Origin: Actinomycetospora sp. NBRC 106375
GTDB lineage: Bacteria > Actinomycetota > Actinomycetes > Mycobacteriales > Pseudonocardiaceae
Assembly (NCBI RefSeq): GCF_030269665.1
Contig: NZ_BSTS01000002.1
Location: 372,001 to 436,000, forward strand
Direction of reading: 5' to 3'
DNA: 64,000 nucleotides
Numbering within the stretch: the stretch's first letter is position 1; the number at the start of each line of letters is the position of its first letter. Both the position numbers and the translations under genes were made by a program. Below the pieces are notes generated by a model. The model was given only the letters and a program-made list of their open reading frames with translations. It made no database searches and was not told the DNA's origin. Shown here piece by piece: positions 25,474-33,266 of this stretch.

Positions 25474-25956
25474 ATGGGAGTGCGGGTCGTGCCGCTGCCG
25501 CCGGAGCAGGCGGTGACGCTGCTGACGGAGCCGGAGGCGTTCACCGAACGCTTCGGGCTCACGCTCGTGGACGGCTACCTCGCCTTCCCCGAGGCCCTCG
25601 AGCCCACCGTGAGCGCGCTCGAGGGCGGGGTCGACCCGTCGTGGTTCGCGCACCTGCTCGTCGAGGGCAGCGAGGTCGTCGGGCTCGGCGGGTTCACCGG
25701 CCCGCCGACCGACGGCGAGGTCGAGATCGGCTACTCGGTGGCGCCGGCGCGCCAGGGCCGGGGCATCGCGACGGCGGCGGTCGGGCAGTGGCTCGAGCGC
25801 GCACGGGCCGGCGGGGTGCGGCGGGTCCGGGCACACACGCGCGCGGAGGAGAACGCCTCGGTGCGTGTCCTGCGCCGGCACGGCTTCACCTACGACGGCG
25901 AGGCCCACGATCCCGACGAGGGCACGGTGTGGTGCTGGGTGCGCGACCTCGATTGA
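25474..25956 (+). CDS. GNAT family N-acetyltransferase
   Basis: 160 residues. An acetyl-CoA-dependent acyl transfer domain with HLLVEGSEVVGLGGFTGPP, VEIGYSVAPARQGRGIATAAVGQW (motif A, the QGRGIA pyrophosphate loop) and ENASVRVLRRHGF (motif B). It resembles RimJ/RimL-type or small-molecule acetyltransferases; the substrate is unknown. The start is uncertain: ATG 25474 directly follows the family-B repeat, GTG 25480 is close behind, and an ATG-like start at 25453 would lie inside the repeat. Confidence 0.85.
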   Translation: MGVRVVPLPPEQAVTLLTEPEAFTERFGLTLVDGYLAFPEALEPTVSALEGGVDPSWFAHLLVEGSEVVGLGGFTGPPTDGEVEIGYSVAPARQGRGIATAAVGQWLERARAGGVRRVRAHTRAEENASVRVLRRHGFTYDGEAHDPDEGTVWCWVRDLD

Positions 25957-25989
25957 GCCGAACGGCCCCGCGAGTTGCCCTCGATGATC

Positions 25990-25995
25990 TACCGT
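25990..25995 (+). promoter_or_regulatory. -10 element of a leaderless promoter (TACCGT)
   Basis: TACCGT, 6 nt, then GTG 26002. It supports the shorter start of the membrane protein. Confidence 0.5.
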
Positions 25996-26001
25996 GCCGC
26001 C

Positions 26002-26430
26002 GTGACCACGCCCCGCGAAGCCCCACCCGCCCCGGTGCAGCGCTCGTTCGTGCTCTGGATCGCCGCCGTGGTCGTCGGGCTCGTCGGCAGCGTCATCGGC
26101 CTCGTCACCGCCCCGCCGATCCCCGATCTGCCCGGGGCGACGGCCGGCGCCGTCACCGGCCTCGGCGTCGGCGTGGTCTTCCTCGTGCTGTTCGTGATCG
26201 GCGCGGTCAAGATGCGGCAGGGGAGGCACTGGGCACGGCTGACGCTCGCGATCGTCGGCGGCATCTCGGTGGTGTTCACGGTGCTGGGCCTGCTGCTCTC
26301 GGCCGGCATCGGCGTGCGCGCGCCCCTCGTGCCGACGATCGCGAACCTCGTGCAGGCGGCGCTGATCGTCGCGGCGATCATCTTGTCCTACCAGGCCGCG
26401 GCCAACCCGTACTTCCGCACCCGCGCATGA
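26002..26430 (+). CDS. Small four-helix membrane protein
   Basis: 142 residues from GTG 26002. Four hydrophobic segments: SFVLWIAAVVVGLVGSVIGLV, GVGVVFLVLFVIGAV, LTLAIVGGISVVFTVLGLLL, NLVQAALIVAAIILSY. After the first helix a loop of about 25 residues faces outward. The pattern VQRSFVLWIAA and the segment RQGRHWARLTLAIV recur as VQRAFLLWIGI and RGRAQWARIVLTVL in the next gene, so the two are paralogs. Function unknown. Confidence 0.75.
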   Translation: MTTPREAPPAPVQRSFVLWIAAVVVGLVGSVIGLVTAPPIPDLPGATAGAVTGLGVGVVFLVLFVIGAVKMRQGRHWARLTLAIVGGISVVFTVLGLLLSAGIGVRAPLVPTIANLVQAALIVAAIILSYQAAANPYFRTRA

Positions 26431-26468
26431 GTAATCGGTGGCGCCGGTCACTCAGATTTTGAGTAATC
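26428..26468 (+). repeat. Direct repeat TGAGTAATC, two copies
   Basis: TGAGTAATC at 26428-26436 (containing the stop of the membrane protein) and at 26460-26468, 32 bp apart, about three helical turns, with TCACTCAGA between them. Possibly tandem regulator sites upstream of the proline-rich protein promoter. Confidence 0.45.
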
Positions 26469-26499
26469 ACTTCGTCTGTCCGGGTCATGACGGGCGCCC

Positions 26500-26505
26500 T
26501 ACGTT
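26500..26505 (+). promoter_or_regulatory. -10 element of a leaderless promoter (TACGTT)
   Basis: TACGTT, 6 nt, then ATG 26512. Confidence 0.5.
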
Positions 26506-26511
26506 CTCGCC

Positions 26512-27315
26512 ATGAGCGCCCCGAACCCGCCCTACGGCCAGCAGCCCCCCGCCGGCGGACCGCCGTACGGCCCGCCCCCGCAGTACGGTCCGCCCCCGTC
26601 CGGCCCGCCCCCGCAATACGGGCCGCCCCAGTCCGGCCCGCCCCCGTACGGCCCGCCGACCGGCGGCGGCCAGCAGTACGGCCCGCCGACCGGCGGCCAG
26701 CAGTACGGCCCGCCGACCGGCGGCCAGCAGCAGTTCGGCCAGCAACGGTTCGGCCAGCAGTACGGCCAGCAGTACGGCCAGCAGCCCGGGCCGCCGTCCG
26801 GTCAGCAGCCGTTCGGCCAGCCGCCGCCGTTCGGCCAGCAGCGGCCTTCCGGTCCCTCGAGCCCCGGCGCCAACGCGCTCATCCCTCCGGGCTTCGGCGG
26901 GGTCCCGCTGCCGGTCGACATCCCCCCGACCGTGCAGCGCGCGTTCCTGCTCTGGATCGGGATCATCGCCGTGAACGTCGTCGGCACGGTCCTGTCGACC
27001 ATCGGGGTCGGCGACGTGTTCTCCGGCGTCGGGATCGTGTTCGCGCTGCTCGGCGGCGCCATCGGCGTGTTCCTCGCCCTGCACTTCCGCGGCCGGGCGC
27101 AGTGGGCGCGCATCGTGCTCACGGTCCTGACCGGCCTCGCGATGCTGTCGAGCGTCTTCTCGTTCTTCGGCGCGTTCGTGCTCCTGGCCTTCATGCCCGT
27201 CTACGGGATCGTCGCGCTCGCCACGAGCGCGGTCGTGCTCGCCGGCGGCACCCTCGCGCTGATCAACGCCTGGAACGCCGCGTCGACCGCCTGGTTCGGA
27301 AAGCTCGGGTTCTGA
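26512..27315 (+). CDS. Pro/Gly/Gln-rich membrane protein
   Basis: 267 residues. Residues 1-115 are a low-complexity cytoplasmic-type tail of repeated units (QYGPP, PYGPP, GGQQYGPPT, FGQQ), encoded by imperfect tandem DNA repeats at about 26530-26830. The C-terminal half has four hydrophobic segments (AFLLWIGIIAVNVVGTVLS, IVFALLGGAIGVFLAL, IVLTVLTGLAMLSSVFSFFGAFVLLAF, IVALATSAVVLAGGTLALI). The membrane half is paralogous to the preceding protein. Such Pro-rich DUF4870-like architectures are common in actinobacteria, with no proven function. Confidence 0.8.
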   Translation: MSAPNPPYGQQPPAGGPPYGPPPQYGPPPSGPPPQYGPPQSGPPPYGPPTGGGQQYGPPTGGQQYGPPTGGQQQFGQQRFGQQYGQQYGQQPGPPSGQQPFGQPPPFGQQRPSGPSSPGANALIPPGFGGVPLPVDIPPTVQRAFLLWIGIIAVNVVGTVLSTIGVGDVFSGVGIVFALLGGAIGVFLALHFRGRAQWARIVLTVLTGLAMLSSVFSFFGAFVLLAFMPVYGIVALATSAVVLAGGTLALINAWNAASTAWFGKLGF

Positions 27316-27341
27316 GCGGCGCCGACCTCGCCCGCGTGCGG

Positions 27342-27347
27342 TAGAAC
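27342..27347 (+). promoter_or_regulatory. -10-like element (TAGAAC) of a leaderless promoter
   Basis: TAGAAC, 6 nt, then GTG 27354; the last base deviates from TANNNT. Confidence 0.4.
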
Positions 27348-27353
27348 GGCGGG

Positions 27354-28688
27354 GTGGCAGGACAGGACCGACCCTGGGGCTTCCGGACGCGCGCCGTGCA
27401 CGCCGGCGCGGTGCCCGACGCGTCGACCGGCGCGCGCGCCGTCCCGATCTACCAGACGACGAGCTTCGTCTTCGACGACACCGCGGACGCCGCGAACCTC
27501 TTCGCGCTCCAGAAGTACGGCAACATCTACAGCCGGATCGCCAACCCGACGCTGGCGGCGTTCGAGGAGCGGATGGCGAGCCTCGAGGGGGCGCTCGGGG
27601 CGGTGGCGACGAGCTCCGGGCAGGCCGCGGAGTTCCTTACCTTCGCCACCCTCGCGGGCGCCGGCGACCACATCGTCGCGTCCGCCGCCCTCTACGGCGG
27701 CACGGTCACGCAGCTCGACGTGACCCTGCGCCGCTTCGGGGTCGACACCACGTTCGTCGCCGGCGACGACCCCGACGCGTTCCGCGCCGCGATCACCGAG
27801 CGGACGCGGTTCGTGTTCGCCGAGATCGTCGCGAACCCCTCGGGCGATGTCACCGACGTGGCCTCGCTCGCGGAAGTCGCCCACGAGCGCGGCCTGCCGC
27901 TGATCATCGACGCGACGATGGCGACGCCGTACCTGTGCCGCCCGATGGAGCACGGCGCCGACATCGTGATCCACTCGGCCACGAAGTTCCTGGGCGGGCA
28001 CGGCACCACGATCGGCGGGGTGATCCTCGAGTCCGGCCGGTTCGACTGGGGCAACGGCAACTTCCCGCAGATGACCGAGCCGATCCCGTCGTACGGCGGG
28101 CTGACGTGGTGGGGCAACTTCCAGGAGTACGGCTTCCTCACCAAGGTCCGCTCCGAGCAGCTGCGCGACATCGGCGCGACCCTGTCCGCCCACTCGGCGT
28201 TCCTGCTGCTCCAGGGCCTCGAGACGCTGCCGCAGCGCATGGACGACCACGTCGCCAACGCCCAGCGGGTCGCGGAGTGGCTGGACGCCGACGAGCGGGT
28301 CGCGTGGGTCAGCTACGCCGGGCTGCCGGGCCACCCCCACCACGCGCGGGCCCAGCACTACCTGCCGAAGGGACCGGGCGCGGTGTTCAGCTTCGGGGTC
28401 CGGGGCGCCTCCGACGGCTCCGATGACGACGAGGACGCCGCCCGCGCCGCCGGCCGGCGCTTCATCGAGTCGGTGCAGATGTGCAGCCACCTCGCGAACA
28501 TCGGCGACGCCCGCACGCTCGTGCTGCACCCGGCGTCGACCACCCACCAGCAGCTGACCGCCGAGCAGCTGCGCGAGGGCGGCGTGCGGCCCGACCTCAT
28601 CCGCATCAGCGTCGGCATCGAGGACCCCGAGGACATCCTCTGGGACCTCGACCAGGCGCTCACCGAAGCCACCAAGGAGAGCGCGTGA
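27354..28688 (+). CDS. metY: O-acetylhomoserine sulfhydrylase (MetY-type PLP enzyme)
   Basis: Condenses O-acetylhomoserine with sulfide to give homocysteine in methionine synthesis. 444 residues of the Cys/Met metabolism PLP family: FRTRAVHAGAVPDASTGARAVPIYQTTSFVF at the N-terminus, the PLP-stacking region ASSGQAAEFLTF / ALYGGT, the PLP lysine in HSATKFLGGHGTTIGG near residue 210, and the C-terminal RISVGIEDPEDILWDLDQAL. The long loop GNFPQMTEPIPSYGGLTWW is typical of the sulfhydrylase group rather than cystathionine gamma-synthase. The following CoA-binding protein overlaps by 4 nt, a frequent pairing. Confidence 0.92.
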   Translation: MAGQDRPWGFRTRAVHAGAVPDASTGARAVPIYQTTSFVFDDTADAANLFALQKYGNIYSRIANPTLAAFEERMASLEGALGAVATSSGQAAEFLTFATLAGAGDHIVASAALYGGTVTQLDVTLRRFGVDTTFVAGDDPDAFRAAITERTRFVFAEIVANPSGDVTDVASLAEVAHERGLPLIIDATMATPYLCRPMEHGADIVIHSATKFLGGHGTTIGGVILESGRFDWGNGNFPQMTEPIPSYGGLTWWGNFQEYGFLTKVRSEQLRDIGATLSAHSAFLLLQGLETLPQRMDDHVANAQRVAEWLDADERVAWVSYAGLPGHPHHARAQHYLPKGPGAVFSFGVRGASDGSDDDEDAARAAGRRFIESVQMCSHLANIGDARTLVLHPASTTHQQLTAEQLREGGVRPDLIRISVGIEDPEDILWDLDQALTEATKESA

Positions 28689-29152
28689 CCTGGACCCCGC
28701 CGAGCGCGCAGGAGCGCCAGGCCATCCTGCGCAAGACGCACACTGTCGCGATGGTCGGCGCCTCGCCGAATCCGGCGCGGGCGTCGAACTTCGTCGCCAC
28801 CTACCTGCTCTCGACCGATCTCGACCTCTACTTCGTCAACCCGAACGCCAGCGAGATCCTCGGTCACCCGGTCTACCCGTCGCTCGACGCGCTGCCAGTG
28901 ACGCCCGACCTCGTCGACGTCTTCCGCCGCCAGGAGGACCTGCCCGAGGTGCTCGACGCCACGATCGCGTCGGGGGCCTCGACCTTCTGGACCCAGTTCG
29001 GGCTCTACGACGAGGCGCTCGCGGAGCGCGGCGAGGCAGCCGGGCTCGCCGTCGTGATGAACCGCTGCCTCAAGGTCGAGCACGCCCGCTTCCACGGCGG
29101 CCTGCATCTCGCGGGCTTCGACACCGGCGTGATCAGCTCACGCAAGCGCTGA
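28685..29152 (+). CDS. CoA-binding domain protein (YccU-like)
   Basis: 155 residues with a Rossmann-type CoA-binding fold: HTVAMVGASPNPARASNFVATYLL, DLYFVNPNASEILGHPVYPSLDALP, PDLVDVFRRQEDLPEVL, and FWTQFGLYDEALAERGEAAGLAVVMNRCLKVEHARF, where the Cys and Glu are typical of the family. It overlaps metY (GTGA) and is regularly found beside it. The role may be CoA-dependent regulation or sulfur carrier chemistry, but this is not established. Confidence 0.87.
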   Translation: MTWTPPSAQERQAILRKTHTVAMVGASPNPARASNFVATYLLSTDLDLYFVNPNASEILGHPVYPSLDALPVTPDLVDVFRRQEDLPEVLDATIASGASTFWTQFGLYDEALAERGEAAGLAVVMNRCLKVEHARFHGGLHLAGFDTGVISSRKR

Positions 29153-29167
29153 CCGCGCCCTCCGGGC

Positions 29168-29740
29168 TCAGCCCAGCGCCGCCGCGGCCGCCCGCAGCGC
29201 CGCGAGCTCCTCGCGGGCGAGCTCGGGGTACGTCGGCCCGGCGGGCAGGTCGCACCACCGCTCGAAGGCGCGGTAGAAGGCGTCGACACCGAGGCCGGCG
29301 GCCAGGCCCGCGCCCGGGTCGCCGACCCCGCGGGCGCGCAGCGCGTCCGCGATCGCCGCGCGCAACGACGCCCGCTTGAACGCGGCCCGCTCGGCGAGCT
29401 CGCCGTTCTCGGCGATGACGGCGTGCAGGCGCGGGCCGTACTCCCGCTGCTCGGCGGTGAACACCGCGGTGGCGGCGTCGAGGGCCGCGGCGACCGCCGC
29501 CAGCGGCGTCGCGTCGGCGGGCGCCCCGGCGATGCCGTCGGCGAGGAGCCGCCCGAGGACCTCCTGGCCGGCGAAGAGCACCTCGCGCTTGTCGGCGAAG
29601 TGCCGGAAGAAGGTGGTCCGCGTCAGCCCGGCCCGTTCCGCGATCTGCGCGACGGTCGTGGCGGCGTAGCCCTGCTCGCCGATGAGGTCGAGCGCGGCGC
29701 GCACCAGCCGCGGACCGGCGTCCGGTTCCCATCGGGCCAC
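29168..29740 (-). CDS. TetR/AcrR family transcriptional regulator
   Basis: 190 residues. HTH at about residues 8-52 (RLVRAALDLIGEQGYAATTVAQIAERAGLTRTTFFRHFADKREVLFAG), then a helical ligand domain. The start GTG 29740 is preceded by TAGTCT with 6 nt spacing (minus strand 29752-29747), so the transcript is probably leaderless. It is divergent from an NAD(P)-dependent oxidoreductase. A perfect 23-bp palindrome (29785-29807) and an additional half site lie between them, so it very probably represses that gene and itself. Confidence 0.92.
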   Translation of the reverse strand: MARWEPDAGPRLVRAALDLIGEQGYAATTVAQIAERAGLTRTTFFRHFADKREVLFAGQEVLGRLLADGIAGAPADATPLAAVAAALDAATAVFTAEQREYGPRLHAVIAENGELAERAAFKRASLRAAIADALRARGVGDPGAGLAAGLGVDAFYRAFERWCDLPAGPTYPELAREELAALRAAAAALG

Positions 29741-29760
29741 CGGACCAGACTAGTGATGCG

Positions 29761-29807
29761 ACTCAGTACCGTCACGGTGCTACGGTGACGGTACTCAGTA
29801 CCGTCAC
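29761..29807. promoter_or_regulatory. TetR operator: perfect 23-bp palindrome plus upstream half site
   Basis: At 29785-29807, GTGACGGTACT and AGTACCGTCAC are perfect 11-nt arms around one C. The string ACTCAGTACCGTCACG also occurs at 29761-29776 and again at 29793-29808, 32 bp apart, giving a second partial site. Both lie between the divergent TetR and oxidoreductase starts and would cover both promoters. Confidence 0.75.
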
Positions 29808-29823
29808 GTCCACGGAGGGCATC

Positions 29824-30708
29824 ATGCGCGTTCTCGTCACCGGCGCCGCCGGCCACATCGGCTCGGCCGTCGTCCCCGAGCTGCTCCGGGCGGGCCACGA
29901 CGTCGTCGGCCTCGCACGCTCCGAGACCTCGGCGGTCACCGTGAAGGAGCTCGGCGCCGAGGCGCGCCGCGGCGACGTCGCCGACCTCGACGGCCTGCGC
30001 GCGGCCGCGGCCGACGTGGACGCCGTCGTGCACCTCGCCTACGACCACGACGCCGTGCACCGCGGCGACCTCGCGGACGCCGCGGCGGCGGACATCGCCG
30101 TGGTCCGGGCGCTGGGTGAGGCGCTGGCGCCAAACGGCGGCACGCTGATGGGGGTCGGCATGACCCGCACCGGCGACGCGGACCTGGACCGCGTGATCGA
30201 CGCGAACCCCCGTTCGGCCGTCACGGGCGAGCTCACGGCGCTCGCCGACCGCGGTGTGCGGACCCTGCTCGTCGCGATCCCGCCGCTCGTCCACAGCGAC
30301 CGGGACCGCGGCGGGTGGCTCCCGACACTCATCGGGATCGCCCGGCGCGCCGGGGTGTCCGGCTACGTCGGCGACGGCGCCCAGCACTGGCCCGCGGCCC
30401 ACACCCTGGACCTCGCGGCGCTCTACCGACTGGGCCTGGAGCAGGCCCCGTCCGGCACGACGCTGCGCGGCGCCACCGAGCCGGGTGTCACCGTCCGCGC
30501 GATCGCCGAGCGCATCGGGCGCCACCTCGACGTGCCCGCCGTCAGCGTCCCCGCCGAGCGGGCCACGGAGCACTTCGGCCCGTTCGGCGCCTTCATGGCC
30601 TTCGACTTCAGGATGGACAACGCGGAGACCCGCGCCCTGGTGGGCTGGGAGCCGGCGCATCCCGGTGTCCTCGCCGACCTCGACGCGGGCCACTACTTCC
30701 GCGGGTGA
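29824..30708 (+). CDS. NAD-dependent epimerase/dehydratase family oxidoreductase
   Basis: 294 residues, extended-SDR type. Nucleotide-binding motif VTGAAGHIGSAVVPELL at residues 4-20, LARSETSAVTVKELGAEARRGDVADLDGL, then a downstream domain with SGYVGDGAQHWPAAHTLDLAALYRL. The usual YxxxK pair is not obvious (MTRTGDADLD in that area), so it may be an atypical member of the SDR5 type that binds NAD(P) for a reductase or isomerase step. Under divergent TetR control through the palindrome at 29785-29807. ATG 29824 follows GGAGGGC. Confidence 0.88.
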   Translation: MRVLVTGAAGHIGSAVVPELLRAGHDVVGLARSETSAVTVKELGAEARRGDVADLDGLRAAAADVDAVVHLAYDHDAVHRGDLADAAAADIAVVRALGEALAPNGGTLMGVGMTRTGDADLDRVIDANPRSAVTGELTALADRGVRTLLVAIPPLVHSDRDRGGWLPTLIGIARRAGVSGYVGDGAQHWPAAHTLDLAALYRLGLEQAPSGTTLRGATEPGVTVRAIAERIGRHLDVPAVSVPAERATEHFGPFGAFMAFDFRMDNAETRALVGWEPAHPGVLADLDAGHYFRG

Positions 30709-30752
30709 TCACCGGCCGAGGTGCGCAGCGCGGCCGGGAGGGACCTGCGGTG

Positions 30753-31688
30753 ATGATCGGCAGCGGCGGGTTCTGCGACCTCGCCGGACTGCCCCGGGCC
30801 ACGTTCGACGCGGTGTTCTCCCGGCCCGACGTGATCGTGGCGGGCGTCTTCGCCCCGGCCGGATCGGTCGCGCCCGCGCCGGGCGGCTACCGGGTCCGCG
30901 GCCGCTGGGGCTTCGCCAGCGGCTGCGAGCACGCCGACGTGCTGTACGGCAACGGCGTCGAGGTCGGCGAGGACGGCGACGGCGCGGAGGGCGCGGAGGG
31001 CGCGGAGGGCGCCGGCGTGCACCGGCTCCGGATGGCGCTGTTCACCCGCGACGAGGTGCAGATCGAGGACACCTGGACCGCCGCCGGACTGTGCGGGACC
31101 GGCAGCCACCACATCCGCGCCGACGACGTCGTGGTCCCGGCGGAGCGCACGTTCGACGTCATGACCGCCGCCGACTGCCTCGACGCCCCGATCCTGCGCG
31201 TGCCGCGGCCCGCTCTGTTCGCGGTGCAGATCGCGGCGGTGGCGCTCGGCGTCGCGCGCGGCGCCCTGGACGACCTCCGCGCGCTGGCCGCCGGCAAGGT
31301 CCCGATGTTCGACGGCGAGGCGCTCGCCGCGAACCCCCTGTTCCGGTTCGACCTCGCGGGCGCCGAGAGCGGCCTGCACGCCGCCCGCGCCCTGCTGGAC
31401 GACCTCGCGACGTCGGCCTGGCGGCGGGCGGTCCGGGACGACCCGGTGACGCTCGAGCAGCGGGCCCGGCTGCGGGCCGCGGCCGCGTGGGCGACGGCGC
31501 AGGCCGTGGACGTCGTGACCACCGCCCACCGGGCCGCCGGCAGCGGCGCGGTCCACGCCGACAGCACGCTCGCGCGGCGCCTGCGCGACATCGGGGTCCT
31601 GCGCCAGCACTTCCTGGTCAAGCGCGACGTGCTGACCACGGCGGGCGCGGTCCTGTCCGGCGGCGAGCCGGCGGTCCCGGTCTTCTAG
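30753..31688 (+). CDS. Acyl-CoA dehydrogenase-like flavoprotein lacking the N-terminal domain
   Basis: 311 residues. The text MIGSGGFCDLAGLPRATFDAVFSRPDVIVAGVFAPAGSVAPAPGGYRVRGRWGFASGCEHA matches the middle and C-terminal domains of the HsaA/DszC-like acyl-CoA dehydrogenase-type monooxygenases, but their first ~90 residues (helical domain) are absent. A GGGAGGG site upstream of GTG 30750/ATG 30753 suggests translation really starts here. Either this is a 5'-truncated, decaying gene or an unusual short form. An internal Glu-Gly-Ala run (30985-31014) is encoded by a 9-bp tandem repeat. The C-terminus is convergent with the Hsp70-like gene. Confidence 0.7.
   Translation: MIGSGGFCDLAGLPRATFDAVFSRPDVIVAGVFAPAGSVAPAPGGYRVRGRWGFASGCEHADVLYGNGVEVGEDGDGAEGAEGAEGAGVHRLRMALFTRDEVQIEDTWTAAGLCGTGSHHIRADDVVVPAERTFDVMTAADCLDAPILRVPRPALFAVQIAAVALGVARGALDDLRALAAGKVPMFDGEALAANPLFRFDLAGAESGLHAARALLDDLATSAWRRAVRDDPVTLEQRARLRAAAAWATAQAVDVVTTAHRAAGSGAVHADSTLARRLRDIGVLRQHFLVKRDVLTTAGAVLSGGEPAVPVF
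30990..31014 (+). repeat. 9-bp tandem repeat GGCGCGGAG
   Basis: About two and a half to three copies of GGCGCGGAG in the coding sequence of the acyl-CoA dehydrogenase-like gene, giving a Gly-Ala-Glu run. It may vary by slippage; it sits in a predicted surface loop. Confidence 0.6.
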
Positions 31689-31700
31689 GACGCCGACCGG

Positions 31701-33266
31701 TCACAGTGCCTGCACACGCTCCACCACGGCGTCGAGGCGCGTGAGGCACGGGCCCAGCGTCTCCAGCTCGCCGCGGCCCTCGCGCAGCACCTGCAGCGCG
31801 ATGTGCGGCGGGAGCCCGGGGAACGGGGTGTGGCGCGTGCCGATCGCGGTCCCGACGCCGTCCGCGGCCGCGGCCAGGTTCGCCCGGACCTCGGGCGGAC
31901 CCCCCGCCCGCACGGTCGGCGCGACGGTCCCGACGAGGTCGGTGACGCCGGCGGCCTCCGCGATCGCGGCGATCTCGCGGGCGATCTCCCCGGTGACGTC
32001 CCGGTCGGGCGGCGCGGCGTGACGGGCGGCGGGGGCCCGCCGGACCGTCTCCGTCTCGTCCGCGGAGGGCGCCGTCGGCACCTCGAACCCGGCGGGCGTC
32101 AGCGGCGGCGTCGGGTCGGCGGGCGGACCGGACGGGCGGCGCGGCCGCGCTGGGATCCGGACGTGCTGGGTGGCGCTGACCGAGCCGGGCACCGTGGACA
32201 ACGCCCCGAGCACGACGACCGCCTTGGGGTCGTCACGCATCCCCGGCACGTGGCCGAGGACGTCGGCGAGCAGCGTGCTGATCCGCGGGGTCCGGCTGGT
32301 GCTGCCGGTGAGGTAGACGTCGACGAGCCCGTCGGGCGTGGTGCCGGCCCGCGCGACGGTGTCGCGCAGCTCGGTGACGCTGCGCGCCAGCAGCGGCTCG
32401 ACGGCCTTCTCGTACTCGCGGCGCGTCACCCGGATCTCGTCGTCGTACCCGGGGACCCAGAGGTTCACCGCGGGCCGGCGCGAGAGCGTCTCCTTGGCCT
32501 GGGTGACGTCGCGGCGCAGCAGCGTGCGGTGGCGTTCCGCGGTGCGCCCCTCGGCCTCCCACAGCGTGTTCCACCGGTCGACGTCGAGCGCCTCGGCGTG
32601 CTCGGCGAGGATCTCCATGAACGCGGCGTCGAGGTCCTCGCCGCCCAGCGCCACGTCCCCGCCCGGCGACCCGGCGAGCTCGAACCCGTCACCGCGGCGG
32701 CGCAGCACCGCGGTGTCGAAGGTGCCGCCGCCGAAGTCGTAGACGCCGATCATGCCGCCGTCCGGGACCGTGTCGCCGCTGCGCACGTAGTGGTGCGCCG
32801 CGGCCACCGGCTCCGCGACGAGGTCGGGCTCGCCGAGCCCGGCGCGCTCGGCGGCCTCGGCGAGACGGCGCAGCTCGAGGCCTCCGGCCTGCCAGCGCGC
32901 GGGGTGGGTCAGCACTACCCGCGACGGCGGGCGCCCCGAGAACCGGCGGACCGCCTCGCCCGCCACGCGGGCGAGCACGGCCGCGACGAGGTCGACCGTG
33001 GCGATCGTGCGGTCGCCGAGCAGCACCTGCTCCGAGGCGACCAGGGCCCGCTTCGGCACCCGCTCGGTGCGGTCCGGAGCCATCGCCGCCTCGGTGAGCG
33101 CGTCCCGTCCCACGAGGATCGCGCCGTCGTCGTCGAGACACACCAGCGACGGGACGTACTTCGAGCCGTCGATCTCCAGCACCTCGACCCGGCCGCCCGC
33201 GAGCGTCGCCGTCGTGGTGAACGACGTGCCGAAGTCGATCGCGAGGTCCCAGCCGGGAGTGGTCAC
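31701..33266 (-). CDS. Hsp70/DnaK-like ATPase
   Basis: 521 residues starting at GTG 33266, which overlaps the stop of the acidic protein by 4 nt. An actin-like ATPase domain covers about residues 1-375: phosphate-1 LAIDFGTSFTTTATL, connect-1 VVLTHPARWQ, phosphate-2 IGVYDFGGGTFDTAVL, adenosine motif VYLTGSTSRTPRI. The normal substrate-binding beta-sandwich is not visible; residues 380-521 are a Pro-rich linker and a helical tail (TGEIAREIAAIAEAAG, LREGRGELETLGPCLTRLDAVVERV). It is therefore an Hsp70-family ATPase of non-DnaK architecture. It is the last gene of an operon with a GrpE-like protein, which could act as its nucleotide exchange factor, and a dynamin-like GTPase. Confidence 0.9.
   Translation of the reverse strand: MTTPGWDLAIDFGTSFTTTATLAGGRVEVLEIDGSKYVPSLVCLDDDGAILVGRDALTEAAMAPDRTERVPKRALVASEQVLLGDRTIATVDLVAAVLARVAGEAVRRFSGRPPSRVVLTHPARWQAGGLELRRLAEAAERAGLGEPDLVAEPVAAAHHYVRSGDTVPDGGMIGVYDFGGGTFDTAVLRRRGDGFELAGSPGGDVALGGEDLDAAFMEILAEHAEALDVDRWNTLWEAEGRTAERHRTLLRRDVTQAKETLSRRPAVNLWVPGYDDEIRVTRREYEKAVEPLLARSVTELRDTVARAGTTPDGLVDVYLTGSTSRTPRISTLLADVLGHVPGMRDDPKAVVVLGALSTVPGSVSATQHVRIPARPRRPSGPPADPTPPLTPAGFEVPTAPSADETETVRRAPAARHAAPPDRDVTGEIAREIAAIAEAAGVTDLVGTVAPTVRAGGPPEVRANLAAAADGVGTAIGTRHTPFPGLPPHIALQVLREGRGELETLGPCLTRLDAVVERVQAL

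Noticed and set aside
26530..26830. Repetitive DNA that might suggest a CRISPR-like array
   Set aside because: Repeats are short, imperfect, in frame and encode a Pro/Gly/Gln tail; no spacers of constant length.
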